Position numbers and translations under genes: made by a program. Source: Streptomyces sp. NBC_01381 (lineage in GTDB: Bacteria; Actinomycetota; Actinomycetes; Streptomycetales; Streptomycetaceae). Taken from it: a stretch of DNA of 64,000 nt. A model generated the notes under the pieces. The model ran no database searches. It was not told the DNA's origin and saw only the letters and a program-made list of their open reading frames with translations. Numbering within the stretch: the first letter of the stretch is position 1; every line of letters begins with the position of its first letter. The stretch is taken from NCBI RefSeq assembly GCF_026340305.1, contig NZ_JAPEPI010000003.1, positions 62,001-126,000 of the forward strand, in the 5' to 3' direction. This document shows positions 34,253-43,672 of the stretch, piece after piece.

Positions 34253-35194
34253 TCAGGTGGCTTGGGGGGCGGATGCGTTGAGGGCTTCGGCGACGGCGCC
34301 GGGCAGCCAGTCGGTGGTGCGGGAGAAGGAGAAGCCCAGTTCCTTCGCACGGGTGTTGCTCATGGCGTAGTGGCGGTCGAAAGAGAAGGGCGAGGCCTCC
34401 TCCCCCGCGGCAATGGTCCGGTACACGGGTTCCCGGCCGGTCTGCGCGCCGATGACGGCGGCCAGGCCGCGTACGTCGAGCAGTTCGTCGGAGCAGGCGT
34501 TCACCGGGCCGGTGAAGTCGGTGGCCGTGGTCGCCCACAGCAGCAGGTCCGCCAGCTCCTCGTAGTGGATGAAGACCGTGGGCAGCGCCTCGGCGTGCAC
34601 GGCGATCTCCGTGCCCTGGCCGATGCGTTCGACGTAGTGCGCAAGGCGGCCGGTGAACTCCTGCACGCCGCCGCCGAGCACATGGGCGCTGCGCACGGAG
34701 GCGAACGCGAAACCGCCGTCCCGGGTGTAGACGGCCTCCGCCTGGCGCTTGCCCTCGGCGTAGTGGGCTTCCAGGTACGCCGCGTCGTGCCAGGGCAAGT
34801 CCATCCGCACCAGCCAGGCGGCGGGGTCCACGATGTCTTCCGGCACAGGTGTGCCGTACGGGACGGCGGGCAGTGCGGCGGTCGCCGGGTCGTACACCTC
34901 GATCGTGGACGTCATGACGTACCGAGCGGTGCGGCCGCGGAAGGCGCGGGCGGCGATGGCGGCCTGCACGGGGGTGTAGCAGACCTGGTCGACGACCACG
35001 TCGAAGGTGCGGGAGCCGAGAGCGGCGGCCAGGGCGGTCTCGTCATCGCGGTCGGCGACGAGTTGCTCGACACCGGGAAGTGGCGGGGTGGAGCCGCGGT
35101 TGATCACCGTCACCTGGTGCCCGGCGGCCAACAGGCGCTGGACCAGGAGCTTTCCGAAGTACCGGCTGCCGCCGATGACACAGATTCTTTGCAT
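34253..35194 (-). CDS. NAD-dependent epimerase/reductase (extended SDR)
   Basis: ATG 35194 follows AGGGTGGGGG and starts RICVIGGSRYFGKLLVQRLL, a Rossmann loop. A catalytic Tyr is in AAYLEAHYAEGKRQAEAVYT (Tyr-x3-Lys), and the 313-residue length is standard. It resembles epimerases acting on sugar nucleotides or isoflavone-reductase-like substrates. It is first in an operon with the aldo/keto reductase and divergent from a LysR gene. Confidence 0.88.
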   Translation of the reverse strand: MQRICVIGGSRYFGKLLVQRLLAAGHQVTVINRGSTPPLPGVEQLVADRDDETALAAALGSRTFDVVVDQVCYTPVQAAIAARAFRGRTARYVMTSTIEVYDPATAALPAVPYGTPVPEDIVDPAAWLVRMDLPWHDAAYLEAHYAEGKRQAEAVYTRDGGFAFASVRSAHVLGGGVQEFTGRLAHYVERIGQGTEIAVHAEALPTVFIHYEELADLLLWATTATDFTGPVNACSDELLDVRGLAAVIGAQTGREPVYRTIAAGEEASPFSFDRHYAMSNTRAKELGFSFSRTTDWLPGAVAEALNASAPQAT

Positions 35195-35236
35195 GCCCCC
35201 ACCCTGAAGGTCTACCGTCACCAGCAGAAGTGCCGA

Positions 35237-35254
35237 CTTACTGGATACGCGTTA
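35237..35254. promoter_or_regulatory. Possible LysR-type operator
   Basis: In the 70-bp divergent intergenic region TTAC...GTTAA lies just upstream of the LysR start, an imperfect inverted repeat with the T-N11-A layout. The support is weak. Confidence 0.3.
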
Positions 35255-35264
35255 AGGAATACTG

Positions 35265-36176
35265 TTGATCGATGTGCAGCGGCTTCGCGTACTGCGGGCA
35301 GTGGCGGAGCACGGCAGCTTCAGCAAGGCGGCAGCAGCCCTCCTCCTCACCCCCTCGGCCGTCTCCCAGCACGTGGCCGTCCTGGAGCGCAGCCTCGGAG
35401 CGCAGGTCGTAGCGCGCAGCACGCGCGGGGTCATCCTCACCCAGGCCGGTCGGATCATGGTCCAGGCCGCCGAGTCGGTAACAGCGGAGCTTGCGCACGC
35501 GCAACAGCAGGTCGACCGGCTCGGTACGGGACGCACGCAGCTCACCGTCGCCACGTTCACCAGCGGCGGCAGGCTTCTGCTGCCCGGCGCCCTCGCCCGG
35601 CTGACGGCAGCCCATCCCGACACCGTGCTCCATGTCAGGGAGGGCGAGCCCGAAGCCAGCCTGCCCCTGGTCCGCCAGGGCGCCGTGGACCTCGCACTCG
35701 CCTATCACTTCGACGGCCCGCTGCCCGGCCAGGTGAGCCAGAACTCCAGCATGCAGTGGACTGCGCTCTTGAAAGACCCCTTGCACGTCGTGCTCCCCGA
35801 GGGCCATCGGCTGGCCGACCGCGCCGCGCTCGACATTGCCGAGCTGGCGACCGAGCCCTGGGTGCTCGGCTGCCTCAAGACAGAGGCGTACCTGCGGCGC
35901 TACGCCGAGCGCGCCGGCTTCAAGCCGGAGATGCGCGGCACGACAACCGACTACTTCTTCGCGCGCTCGCTTGTCGCCGCAGGCATGGGGATCTCACTGA
36001 TCCCCTCCATCGCGCTGGCCCCGGAGGTGCCGGGCGTGCGCACCGTCCCGATCAAGGAGCCGGGTCCGACCCGGCACATCGGCGTTGCCACGATCAGCCG
36101 CCGCCGCGACCACCCCCAGCTCGCGACCCTGATCAATGCTCTCCAGGAGCAGGCAGCAGCAGTGGACGACACCTGA
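35265..36176 (+). CDS. LysR-family transcriptional regulator
   Basis: The 303-residue protein has an N-terminal helix-turn-helix (LRAVAEHGSFSKAAAALLLT then PSAVSQHVAVLERSLGAQVV) and an effector-binding domain. TTG 35265 is preferred because an AAGGAA site is 7 bases upstream; GTG 35274 is possible. It is divergent from the epimerase/reductase operon, its likely target. Confidence 0.9.
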   Translation: MIDVQRLRVLRAVAEHGSFSKAAAALLLTPSAVSQHVAVLERSLGAQVVARSTRGVILTQAGRIMVQAAESVTAELAHAQQQVDRLGTGRTQLTVATFTSGGRLLLPGALARLTAAHPDTVLHVREGEPEASLPLVRQGAVDLALAYHFDGPLPGQVSQNSSMQWTALLKDPLHVVLPEGHRLADRAALDIAELATEPWVLGCLKTEAYLRRYAERAGFKPEMRGTTTDYFFARSLVAAGMGISLIPSIALAPEVPGVRTVPIKEPGPTRHIGVATISRRRDHPQLATLINALQEQAAAVDDT

Positions 36177-36230
36177 CCGCGGGCCAGGTCGACTGAGATT
36201 CCTGACGGACCCGCATCTCAAGTCTTCCGG

Positions 36231-36473
36231 TCAACCCAGGTCGGAGCCTCTCCCACAGACCAGATCAACCGAGATGGAACAGAACACCGACTCAGGTCCG
36301 AGGCAAAAACGCGAGAGCCAGCCTGGAGCCTTCTGTTCGGCCGGCATCTCCTCCGGCTCCCGGCGCTCGCGTTCGTCGGCATGGAGGAGCGCCGCGACGG
36401 CCCGGCTCTGGCAGTCGTCGCACAAGTGTGGGTGGGAATCCCTGCGGGCGTTCCAGTCGGCCGGCTGGACCAC
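36231..36473 (-). CDS. Possible small cysteine-containing protein
   Basis: GTG 36473 opens an 80-residue frame with credible coding character (PADWNARRDSHPHLCDDCQS, RAVAALLHADERERREPEEM). A CxxC pair and charged helix recall small Streptomyces zinc-ribbon-like proteins. The upstream frame is closed, so the N-terminus may be missing. Confidence 0.35.
   Translation of the reverse strand: MVQPADWNARRDSHPHLCDDCQSRAVAALLHADERERREPEEMPAEQKAPGWLSRFCLGPESVFCSISVDLVCGRGSDLG
36257..36275 (+). repeat. Further copy of the GACCAGATCAAC motif
   Basis: AGACCAGATCAACCGAGAT repeats 30104-30122 with a single change. Here it has no inverted partner. Confidence 0.45.
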
Positions 36474-36543
36474 CTTCCAGTGCGGCGCAGCTGCAGCAGA
36501 TCACCGGGTACGCACAGGCTCAACCTCCATCGCGCAGGCCTGG

Positions 36544-37683
36544 CTATGGCTTTGGTGCGGACCTGGCAGCTTCCTGGAAGAGCTTCACGTCCGTACAGCC
36601 ATGCCGGGCCGCAGACCGCTCGGCGAAGTCCCGCAGGGCCGCTCGCGCGTAGCGAAGCTGCGGCTTGGGGTCGTCGTCGTATGCGCGGTCGTCGATCGCG
36701 AAGACCGCCTGCCGCGGTGAGCCAGGGCAGGTTGCCTCAGCCCGGAAGAGAAAGTCCGTCAGGAGCGGGTCGGTCTTGGGGAGATCCCTCGTAGTCTGCG
36801 TCTTGAACCGCTGGTCATCAGCGAAGGTTCCGTAATAGGCGGACAGGCGGAACAGGGGCCGGCCCTTGTCGTCGATCAGCAGGCAGTCCTCGACGGGCGC
36901 GTGGCCCACGGCGGTCCCATGAGCACGCTTGATCCGCCAGCCCGGTGTGATGCCCGCACACGTGCCGCTCGCCCCGGCGAGACCCGGCGCATCCTGGTAC
37001 GTCTCCCGCCCGTAGTCGAGTGGCTCAACTCGCCCTATGCGGCCGCCGGAGCGGGCATCACAGCCGTACTCGTGGGCGGCAGCCTGCGCGGTCCGCGTCG
37101 CGAACCGGGCCAGCCGCACGCGCTGTGCTGCCTCCTTGTACGGACGCGATCCCCAGCTGCTCACGAACAACGACAGGCTGTCCCCGGCGCGCGGCCCCGC
37201 GGTGTTTCGGCATTCGAGGACGACGGTGGCCGAAGCGCCATCGTCGTTGAGATTCACCATGCCCGGCCAGCCCCCGCCGATGGGCACCGGAAGCGCAGCG
37301 GTGAAGGAGTTGGCCTGCCGCCCGGAGACGGTGTGCGGCCCCCACGCCTTGGAACGCCACTCCATCTGGACCACCGCCCGCTGCTCATATCCGCCCGGCC
37401 CGTCAAGCCAGCAGATGACAGGCGGGCTCGACCCGTCCGGGGACTTCCCACCGGCGGCGCTATGGCTCGTGTCGCCCCTGACGTCATCGGTGCCGAGCAA
37501 CGCGCGCGCCTGGTCGACGGACACGGTGCCGTCGCACGCATCGGCCACGGACCTCTCATCGCGCCACTTCTCGTATCCGCCGCTGGCGAAGAACCATCCC
37601 GCCACAAGAACCGCGAGCAGCGTCAGCGCAGCGGCGCCGTACTGCATGCCCCGGTGTCGTTTCAGCCGTGCCCACCACTGCAC
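36544..37683 (-). CDS. Membrane-anchored extracytoplasmic protein of unknown function
   Basis: The 379-residue protein has one N-terminal helix (GAAALTLLAVLVAGWFFASG, about residues 18-37) and a long outer domain with scattered cysteines (VADACDG, VICWLDG, LECRNT, YGCDA, EDCLL, ATCPG, HGCTD). It seems to contain two related halves, each ending in a Cys-containing helix (TAQAAAHEYGCDA and DFAERSAARHGCTD). This type is common in Streptomyces and its function is unknown. Confidence 0.82.
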   Translation of the reverse strand: MQWWARLKRHRGMQYGAAALTLLAVLVAGWFFASGGYEKWRDERSVADACDGTVSVDQARALLGTDDVRGDTSHSAAGGKSPDGSSPPVICWLDGPGGYEQRAVVQMEWRSKAWGPHTVSGRQANSFTAALPVPIGGGWPGMVNLNDDGASATVVLECRNTAGPRAGDSLSLFVSSWGSRPYKEAAQRVRLARFATRTAQAAAHEYGCDARSGGRIGRVEPLDYGRETYQDAPGLAGASGTCAGITPGWRIKRAHGTAVGHAPVEDCLLIDDKGRPLFRLSAYYGTFADDQRFKTQTTRDLPKTDPLLTDFLFRAEATCPGSPRQAVFAIDDRAYDDDPKPQLRYARAALRDFAERSAARHGCTDVKLFQEAARSAPKP

Positions 37684-38225
37684 CCTGCCACCCCCGCTTG
37701 GCTTGTCATGATCGCGCTAGCGACAGTAGCAGCGGAGCCCAGTTCCCTCCGTTGGAGTCAGCTCACCCCGCGGCGGTGGGAGACCCACCCCGTAGTGCCT
37801 GCAGCCGAGCTCGGTCTCAGATGTGACTGAGCGCCGCATTTGGCACCGCACGCCAAGTAGACGCTCATCGATGCATTTCGATGCGAAGTGAAGACCTACG
37901 CGGCTGGATCACGGCGCCATCATCAGGCAGCGCACCGGTACGGGTGATGAATTGAGTACAACGGCCATCGGACGCGCACGCGTACCCGCGAAGCTCGTAC
38001 TGCGTCGTCCCGTCGTCGGCTTCGGGTGATTCGAAAGCAGAGACGAGCTGCGTGAGGTCTGCCCCCACCTGCGGCTACCGTTTCGGCCCTCGCAGGTCGG
38101 GGACGCATGTGGGATCGATCAGTGCTCTCCATCCCGCGCAAGGTCTGCCGGTGTTCCATAACGCCCATCCCGGCCCATGGGACGCAGCCACTATGGCCGA
38201 CCGCTCCTCGTGGACCGGCGGGCCT
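37684..38225. other. Intergenic region with a possible gene fragment
   Basis: A minus-strand frame at 37865-38068 (TQYELRGYACASDGRCTQFI) looks coding but has no good start and may be the tail of a lost gene. No other feature is supported. Confidence 0.35.
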
Positions 38226-39101
38226 CTAATGACCTGCGTACTGCCCGTGCGAGGTCTCGGGCTGCCGTATCCACGCGGCCAGTAGCCGAAGCGCCTCTTC
38301 GGAGCTGGAGCCTGCCTCGGCGGTGTAGACGCTCAGCCGCTGGTCCGGGTCGGCGGGCAGGGTGAGGGACTCGTAGTTGAGGGTGAGCGGGCCGACGACC
38401 GGGTGGTGGAAGTGTTTGCTGCCATGCGTGTGCCGATACACGTTCTGGTCGGCCCACCAGCGGCGGAAGTCCTCGTCCGTGATCGAGAGTTCGCCGACGA
38501 GTTCGGCAAGGAGTGGATCGTGGGGATGACGTCCGGCGTCGCGCCGGAGCGAGGCGACAATGTCCTGGGCGTGCGTGTCCCAGTGGGTATACAGCGAGCG
38601 GGCGGTCTCGTCGCAGAACATGAACCGCACCAGGTTCCGCCCGCGGTGCGGCAGCGCATCGAAGTCGGTGAGCAGCGCACGAGCCATCTGGTTGGACGCG
38701 AGTACGTCCAGTCGCCGCCCCAGCACAAGGGCGGGGGTGTGCTCGAGGATCCGGAGCAGGTCGCGCAGCCCCGGGCGGACCGGCTGCGGACGCGTCGCCG
38801 TGCGGCGGGGCCTGCTGCCTGTGGTGGGCTTGGCGAGCTGGAACAGATGGGTGCGTTCGACGGGATCGAGGCGTAGCGCGCGGGAGATGGCGTCAAGGAC
38901 GGTCTCGGAGACGTTCAGTCGGCGTCCGCGTTCCAGGCGTACGTAGTAGTCGACGCTCACGCCCGCCAGTTGCGCGACCTCTTCGCGGCGCAGTCCTGGC
39001 ACTCGCCGAGAGCCGCCGTCGTCGGTCAGGCCCGCCTGGCGCGGCGTGATCCGTGCCCGCCGAGAGCGGAGGAACTCACCGAGAGCTGTGTTGCGGTCCA
39101 T
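38226..39101 (-). CDS. MmyB-type helix-turn-helix regulator
   Basis: ATG 39101 opens a 291-residue protein with an XRE helix-turn-helix (RREEVAQLAGVSVDYYVRLE, about residues 34-53) and a C-terminal MmyB ligand-binding domain (VLASNQMARALLTDFDALPH, VVGPLTLNYESLTLPADPDQ). Such regulators often sit divergent from a short-chain dehydrogenase, as here, and respond to small hydrophobic ligands. A perfect 19-bp palindrome lies 45 bp upstream of its start. Confidence 0.93.
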   Translation of the reverse strand: MDRNTALGEFLRSRRARITPRQAGLTDDGGSRRVPGLRREEVAQLAGVSVDYYVRLERGRRLNVSETVLDAISRALRLDPVERTHLFQLAKPTTGSRPRRTATRPQPVRPGLRDLLRILEHTPALVLGRRLDVLASNQMARALLTDFDALPHRGRNLVRFMFCDETARSLYTHWDTHAQDIVASLRRDAGRHPHDPLLAELVGELSITDEDFRRWWADQNVYRHTHGSKHFHHPVVGPLTLNYESLTLPADPDQRLSVYTAEAGSSSEEALRLLAAWIRQPETSHGQYAGH

Positions 39102-39145
39102 GCCGTTCACGATAGGACCCAAGATCGCCGCGACAGCCCGCGAAA

Positions 39146-39164
39146 GGGGGACTGGCAGTCCCCC
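39146..39164. promoter_or_regulatory. Palindromic operator between MmyB-type regulator and SDR
   Basis: GGGGGACTGGCAGTCCCCC is a perfect 9-bp inverted repeat around one base. Its place in the divergent region makes it the best candidate for the regulator's binding site. Confidence 0.65.
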
Positions 39165-39247
39165 GGTCCGACTGTCCCCGGGGCGAAGCGGACCCCCCGG
39201 AAGCCGATCAGCAGCCGATTCCGGTGCTGAAGTGGAACGTGTCGAGA

Positions 39248-39277
39248 CCGACCGGGGCCCAACACCGCCCCGGTCGG
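39248..39277 (+). terminator. 11-bp perfect hairpin in the SDR leader
   Basis: CCGACCGGGGC (39248-39258) pairs with GCCCCGGTCGG (39267-39277) and is followed by CTTCTGTTC. It lies 32 bp before the SDR start, so it may be an attenuator-like element in the leader or a leftover terminator. Confidence 0.5.
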
Positions 39278-39309
39278 CTTCTGTTCGCATCGCAACGTAA
39301 GGAACTCCT

Positions 39310-40161
39310 GTGTCGGACACCAAGACATTCCTGATCACCGGCGTCAGCACCGGCCTGGGGCGCGCACTCGCACGCGCAGCGTTGGCCGCGGGCCACCGGG
39401 TGGTGGGCACAGTGCGCACGCCCGCCGACGCACGGGCCTTTGAGGCGCTCGCCGGCGAGGCGCACGCCCGCATCCTGGACGTCACCGACCACGACGCGGT
39501 GGACACGGCCGTGGACGAGACCGAGCGCGACCTCGGCCCGGTCGACGTACTCGTCGCCAACGCCGGGTACGGCCATGACGGCCTCTTCGAGGAGTCGTCG
39601 ATGGACGACCTTCGCCGTCAGTTCGAGGTGAACGTCTACGGAACCGTGGCGGTGATCAAGGCCGTGCTTCCGCACATGCGGGAGCGCCGCTGCGGCCACA
39701 TCATCGCCGTCACCTCGATGGGCGGGCTGATCACCATGCCGGGCCTCAGCTTCTACCACGGCAGCAAGTTCGCGGTGGAGGGCATCCTCGAAACGCTCGG
39801 CAAGGAGGTCGCCGATTTCGGCATCCGTGTAACCGCCGTCGAGCCGGGCAGTTTCCGGACCGACTGGTCCGGCCGCTCGATGATCCGCGCACCCCGTGCG
39901 ATCGCCGACTACGACGAGCTGTTCGAGCCGCTGCGCGCCCGGCGCATCCACGGCAGCGGGCACCAGCCGGGCGACCCGGACAAGGCCGCGGCCGCGGTGC
40001 TGCGCATCGTGGCGGCCGATCAGCCGCCGACGCGCCTGCTGCTCGGCCCCGACGCCCTTCGGCTCGTCCAGGCCGGACGCGATGCCTTCGAGCGCGACAT
40101 GCTGGCATGGGCCGAGCTGTCGGCCTCCACCGACTTCGACGACGTCAGCCGGTCCGCCTGA
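39310..40161 (+). CDS. Short-chain dehydrogenase/reductase (classical SDR)
   Basis: GTG 39310 follows a TAAGGA site. The 283-residue protein has the nucleotide loop FLITGVSTGLGRALARAALA, NAGYG, the Ser in VTSMGGL and the YHGSKFAVEG catalytic Tyr-x3-Lys. The pattern fits oxidoreductases of the SDR family of about 280 residues that pair with MmyB-type regulators. Confidence 0.94.
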   Translation: MSDTKTFLITGVSTGLGRALARAALAAGHRVVGTVRTPADARAFEALAGEAHARILDVTDHDAVDTAVDETERDLGPVDVLVANAGYGHDGLFEESSMDDLRRQFEVNVYGTVAVIKAVLPHMRERRCGHIIAVTSMGGLITMPGLSFYHGSKFAVEGILETLGKEVADFGIRVTAVEPGSFRTDWSGRSMIRAPRAIADYDELFEPLRARRIHGSGHQPGDPDKAAAAVLRIVAADQPPTRLLLGPDALRLVQAGRDAFERDMLAWAELSASTDFDDVSRSA

Positions 40162-40280
40162 CGTCACTCGCTGTCGGGCCCCCGGCACGGGGCCTCGACG
40201 GCGGCCGACATCACCAAGCCGGCCCGCTCTTGGTCCACCACAGCCGGCCCTGCTCGTAGCCGTTCACGCCACCCAGCGCC

Positions 40281-40760
40281 TCCTTCGTCGTTCCGCAGGG
40301 ACGTCAAACTCTCCAGCACACAGCAGGCCGGCGCCAAGCTCGGTGACACCCTCTCGCTGGAGGGAATGCCGGCCTCAGCAGCAAGGGCACAGGCACCGTC
40401 ACGGCCGACGTCGCGTTGAACCAGTACGAGGACCACGCCAAGCCTTCGCTCGACGCCTTCCAGGCTGCCCAAGGGCACCGCCTCGTCGCAGCGAAGTTCA
40501 CGATCCTCAGCACCGGCGACGCCGCCTACGGCGACACCGGGAACATGGGGTCGAAGCTCGTCGACTCGACCGGGACGGTGTACGCCGCCAAGCCCGGCAG
40601 CCCCACCATCGGCGATTCCTTCGACCTCACCCTGAACCTCCCGCCGGGCGAGAAGGCCACCCGCTCGGTGATCTTCGACGTACCGGAGAGCGCGAAGATC
40701 ACGGCCGTGCAGTACGAGATGAACGCGGCCGGCTTCGGCCTCCAACTCGACCAAAGCTGA
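40281..40760 (+). pseudogene. DUF4352-like protein, 5'-truncated and frameshifted
   Basis: The first frame (SSFRRDVKLSSTQQAGAKLG, DTLSLEG) passes with a one-base loss near 40371 into NAGLSSKGTGTVTADVALNQ, YEDHAKPSLDAFQAAQGHRL and KATRSVIFDVPESAKITAVQ to a TGA at 40760. The pattern is that of extracellular DUF4352 domains. The signal peptide is missing, so this is a remnant. Confidence 0.6.
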
Positions 40761-41161
40761 TCACTCCAGGCCAGTGGGGCGACGCTCCACAGCTCATTCC
40801 GGTCATGGAACGCCTCCGTGTTTGCCGCCTCGGTGGCGGACGCCCGCGCACGCGGCCCGACCATCTCGGCGACGACAAGGCGTACTCCTCCCGTCGCAAC
40901 CGCAACTACCTGCGACGACGCCAGATCAAGCACACCATCCCCGAACCGAAGAACCAGCGGGCCAACCGCCGGCGAAGGGGCAGCAAGGGCGGCCGACCCG
41001 CAGGCTTCGACAAGACGATCTACAGGCGAAGGAACGAAGTCGAGCGGACGATCGACGCGTTGAAGAACTGCCAGGCTGTGGCCACGAGGTTCGACAAGCG
41101 CGGCCACATCTTCCACGGCACCGTCACCGTCGCCTCGGTCCGACTCCGGCTCCGCCCGTAA
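40757..41161 (+). pseudogene. IS5-family transposase, C-terminal fragment
   Basis: ITPGQWGDAPQLIPVMERLR, LGDDKAYSSRRNRNYLRRRQ, IKHTIPEPKNQRANRRRRGS and YRRRNEVERTIDALKNCQAV are the second half of an IS5-type transposase, including the DKAYSS Asp box and the R-N-x-V-E-R Glu box. The N-terminal half is absent. It abuts the DUF4352-like remnant. Confidence 0.85.
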
Positions 41162-41173
41162 TGTCCCTCGGAT

Positions 41174-41680
41174 CTAGTCGCCGGTTGTGCCGTCGAGCAT
41201 CTCGCGCAGGATGTCCAGGTGGCCGTTGTGGCGGGCCGTCTCCTCGGTGAGGTGGAGGAGGATCCAGCGCAGGTCGACGTGGAGGCCGTTGCGGATGGTT
41301 CGCTGGGCCTGCTTGTCCAGGCCGTTCCCGGCGGCCAGTTCGCGGTACTGGGTGCTCTGTTCGGCGTATTCGTCGAGCAACTGCGCGAGCGGGAAGTCGA
41401 CGGCGATACGCATCTCGCGGTCGGGGTCCTCATCGGTCCAGGGGCCCCGGTCTTCCTCGCCGAGGAAGACCGCTTGGAACCAGTAGTACTCGACCCAGCG
41501 GAGGTGGTTGATCACTCCGCTCATGGTCATCAGCGGTGAGCCCGGCAGGAGCGCCTTGCGGGCGTTCTCCGCAGAGACGCCATCACATTTGGCACGGGCG
41601 GTCTCACGTGCGTAGTCAAGAAACGTGGTGAGCTGGGTGCGCTCGTCCCACGCAGGTGGTGTGTCATCGATTCTGGTCAT
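41174..41680 (-). CDS. DinB-family (DUF664) protein
   Basis: This 168-residue four-helix protein has the conserved metal-ligand pattern of DinB/DUF664: INHLRWVEYYWFQAVFLGEE near residue 57 and HLTEETARHNGHLDILREML near residue 143, with histidines at matching places. The group includes mycothiol-dependent enzymes, but no specific reaction can be assigned. Confidence 0.9.
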   Translation of the reverse strand: MTRIDDTPPAWDERTQLTTFLDYARETARAKCDGVSAENARKALLPGSPLMTMSGVINHLRWVEYYWFQAVFLGEEDRGPWTDEDPDREMRIAVDFPLAQLLDEYAEQSTQYRELAAGNGLDKQAQRTIRNGLHVDLRWILLHLTEETARHNGHLDILREMLDGTTGD

Positions 41681-41881
41681 CGCGCGAAGCGTCTCCGATC
41701 ATCGCGACCGATGTCGAGGTATTTATCGACGGACCCAACCTGTGTCACCTACGTCAGAACCTGGTCCGACTGGACCTACGTCGTCGCCTTCATCCTGGGC
41801 GTGTTCTCCGCATGATCGTCGGACATGATGCCGTTCCTGTGGGTGAGGAAGTCGGCGCGCCTGCCCATTGCCACTACCGAC

Positions 41882-42436
41882 TCATTTCGCTCTCAGCTTG
41901 CGGCTTCCGGCTCGGTTCTTCGCGATGTTCCGTGTTTTCTTGGTGTTGGCCGACTCGGCGACCACGGCGAGTACGGCCGGCGACCTCGACCACTCGGCGA
42001 GGTAGCGCTGCATCCAGTCCGTGACCTCCGCCAACTCGGCCGGTGTCGGCACGTGACCGTCCTCGATGGACAGCCAGAACAGCCAGTCGTCGATGCGGCG
42101 GCGGATGAACTCGCGGAACGCCTCCGTCTTCAGCTGGTCGATCTCCGGCAGTAGTTCGGCCGACCACTGCCGGAACTCGGCAGGGCCGGTCACCTTCCCC
42201 GCGATCTCGTCCACGAGGGCGACCACCGCCGTCTTGGACCCCATGACGTTGGGGTCACGCAGGATCGTGGCGACAATCGCGCGGTCCCGGTCGCGGCTCC
42301 GCGAGGAAGCGATCACCGAGACCACGCGTAGGTACGCGGACGTCCGGACGTGCTCGTCCGCGACGGCATCGTCGACGTCCACGTCGACGATGCCGACCTC
42401 CGCCAGCAACTCGGCCACATCGGAATGCAATGTCAT
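41882..42436 (-). CDS. Hypothetical helical protein
   Basis: A 184-residue soluble protein from ATG 42436, mostly helical (VRTSAYLRVVSVIASSRSRD, LKTEAFREFIRRRIDDWLFW). Upstream starts exist but have no better ribosome site. The family is not recognised. Confidence 0.65.
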   Translation of the reverse strand: MTLHSDVAELLAEVGIVDVDVDDAVADEHVRTSAYLRVVSVIASSRSRDRDRAIVATILRDPNVMGSKTAVVALVDEIAGKVTGPAEFRQWSAELLPEIDQLKTEAFREFIRRRIDDWLFWLSIEDGHVPTPAELAEVTDWMQRYLAEWSRSPAVLAVVAESANTKKTRNIAKNRAGSRKLRAK

Positions 42437-42548
42437 CGCTTCATCCCTACTCGTAGGGCCGGACTCCATATCGCGGGCATCTTCCTCTGGTCCGCACGCT
42501 GATCCAAACGAAACGGCCCAGCTCCGTAGTTGGCCCGATCGGCGATCT

Positions 42549-43163
42549 TCAGTCGTGATGCACCCGATGGACACTGACGGCATAGCCGCCGCCCTCGTAG
42601 GGGTGGGCGTCCCACGTCGCGAAGCGGTCGACGAAGGTGAGGCCGGCAGCGGCGCAGTGGGCGTCATACTCCGGCAGGGTGATGCCGGGCGCTACCGGCA
42701 AGTGGGCTTCGTCCAGGCCGAATCCGGCGACCATGAGGCCGCCCGGGCGCAGGCTCACGGCCAAGCGGCTGACCACCGCGGCCTCAGTCCCCGCAGCAAG
42801 GAGCGGGAAGATGTTGCCGGCGGCGACCACGAGGTCGAAGTCAGCGGCAACATGATGCTCAGCCGGGTCGAACGAGGCCAGGTCGGCCTGGATCCAGGGC
42901 AGTTGCGGTGCCTGCCTGCGCGCGACGGCCAGCATGGAAGCGTCGAGGTCGACGCCGACACAGTCGTACCCGAGCTCCGCCAACCGGATCATGACCCGGC
43001 CGGTACCGCACCCGGCATCCAGCACCCGCGCCCCGGCAGGCACCAACGCGGCGCACAACCGTGCCTCACCATGCATGTCCCTGCCGCTGCCGGCCAGGGC
43101 CGCGAACCGAGCGGCGTAGTCCTCTCCGGACGTCCCACCGGTCAGCTCTTCCCAACGGCTCAT
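42549..43163 (-). CDS. Class I SAM-dependent methyltransferase
   Basis: ATG 43163 opens a 204-residue protein (SRWEELTGGTSGEDYAARFA) with motif I ARVLDAGCGTGRVMIRLAEL, GVDLDASMLAVARRQAPQL and VVAAGNIFPLLA. The small size suggests a metabolite methyltransferase. The longer frame upstream has no ribosome site. Confidence 0.9.
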   Translation of the reverse strand: MSRWEELTGGTSGEDYAARFAALAGSGRDMHGEARLCAALVPAGARVLDAGCGTGRVMIRLAELGYDCVGVDLDASMLAVARRQAPQLPWIQADLASFDPAEHHVAADFDLVVAAGNIFPLLAAGTEAAVVSRLAVSLRPGGLMVAGFGLDEAHLPVAPGITLPEYDAHCAAAGLTFVDRFATWDAHPYEGGGYAVSVHRVHHD

Positions 43164-43616
43164 GACCCACAGGGTAGGCGAGCAGCACGCATGCCCGCTG
43201 GAACGGTCCGGGCACAGCGCGCCTGGCCCTGAGTATCGCCGCGTGAGTGCTGCCCTCCATGTCGAGTAGCACTGTCGGTCGTCAGCAGCAGTCGGCGCCC
43301 AGACCAGTTCTTCGGGCGCGTTGCACCGCCGCCTCTTAACGAGGCGCATGCGGCGCCGGCCAGCCCGGTGGGGCGATCTGAGGAAGCGCAAGCCGTCCGG
43401 GCGTGCCGTGTCGACAGCGAGCAGCCGACGTTGGCCTTGGCCGGGTCGGCTTCGGTGTCAGCTACGCCGTACATGTCGGGGGACGTTGTGGAGGGCGCAG
43501 ATGTCGCCGGTGGGTGCGGCGGCGACGTTGTTGGCCTTCACGCTCACACCTTTGGTGTTCTTGCGTTCCCCGTCGGCAGCATTCGGTTCGGGGGGCTGCC
43601 GCCCTGTAGCGGACGG
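43164..43616. other. Intergenic region
   Basis: No gene is supported. The promoter of the minus-strand methyltransferase should lie at its left edge and tandem repeats follow at its right edge. Confidence 0.35.
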
Positions 43617-43672
43617 TCGCACAGGCGTTTTCAGTCACACAGGCGGTCTTCCATCACACAGGCGGTCTTCAG
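43617..43672. repeat. Three tandem 18-19-bp repeats
   Basis: Units at 43617-43634, 43635-43653 and 43654-43672 share TC(G/A)CACAGGCG; the second and third share TCACACAGGCGGTCTTC exactly. They lie at the 3' end of the small membrane-protein gene. Confidence 0.65.

Noticed and set aside
43617..43672. Tandem repeats considered as a CRISPR array.
   Set aside because: The units are 18-19 bp and contiguous, with no spacers, so they are simple tandem repeats.
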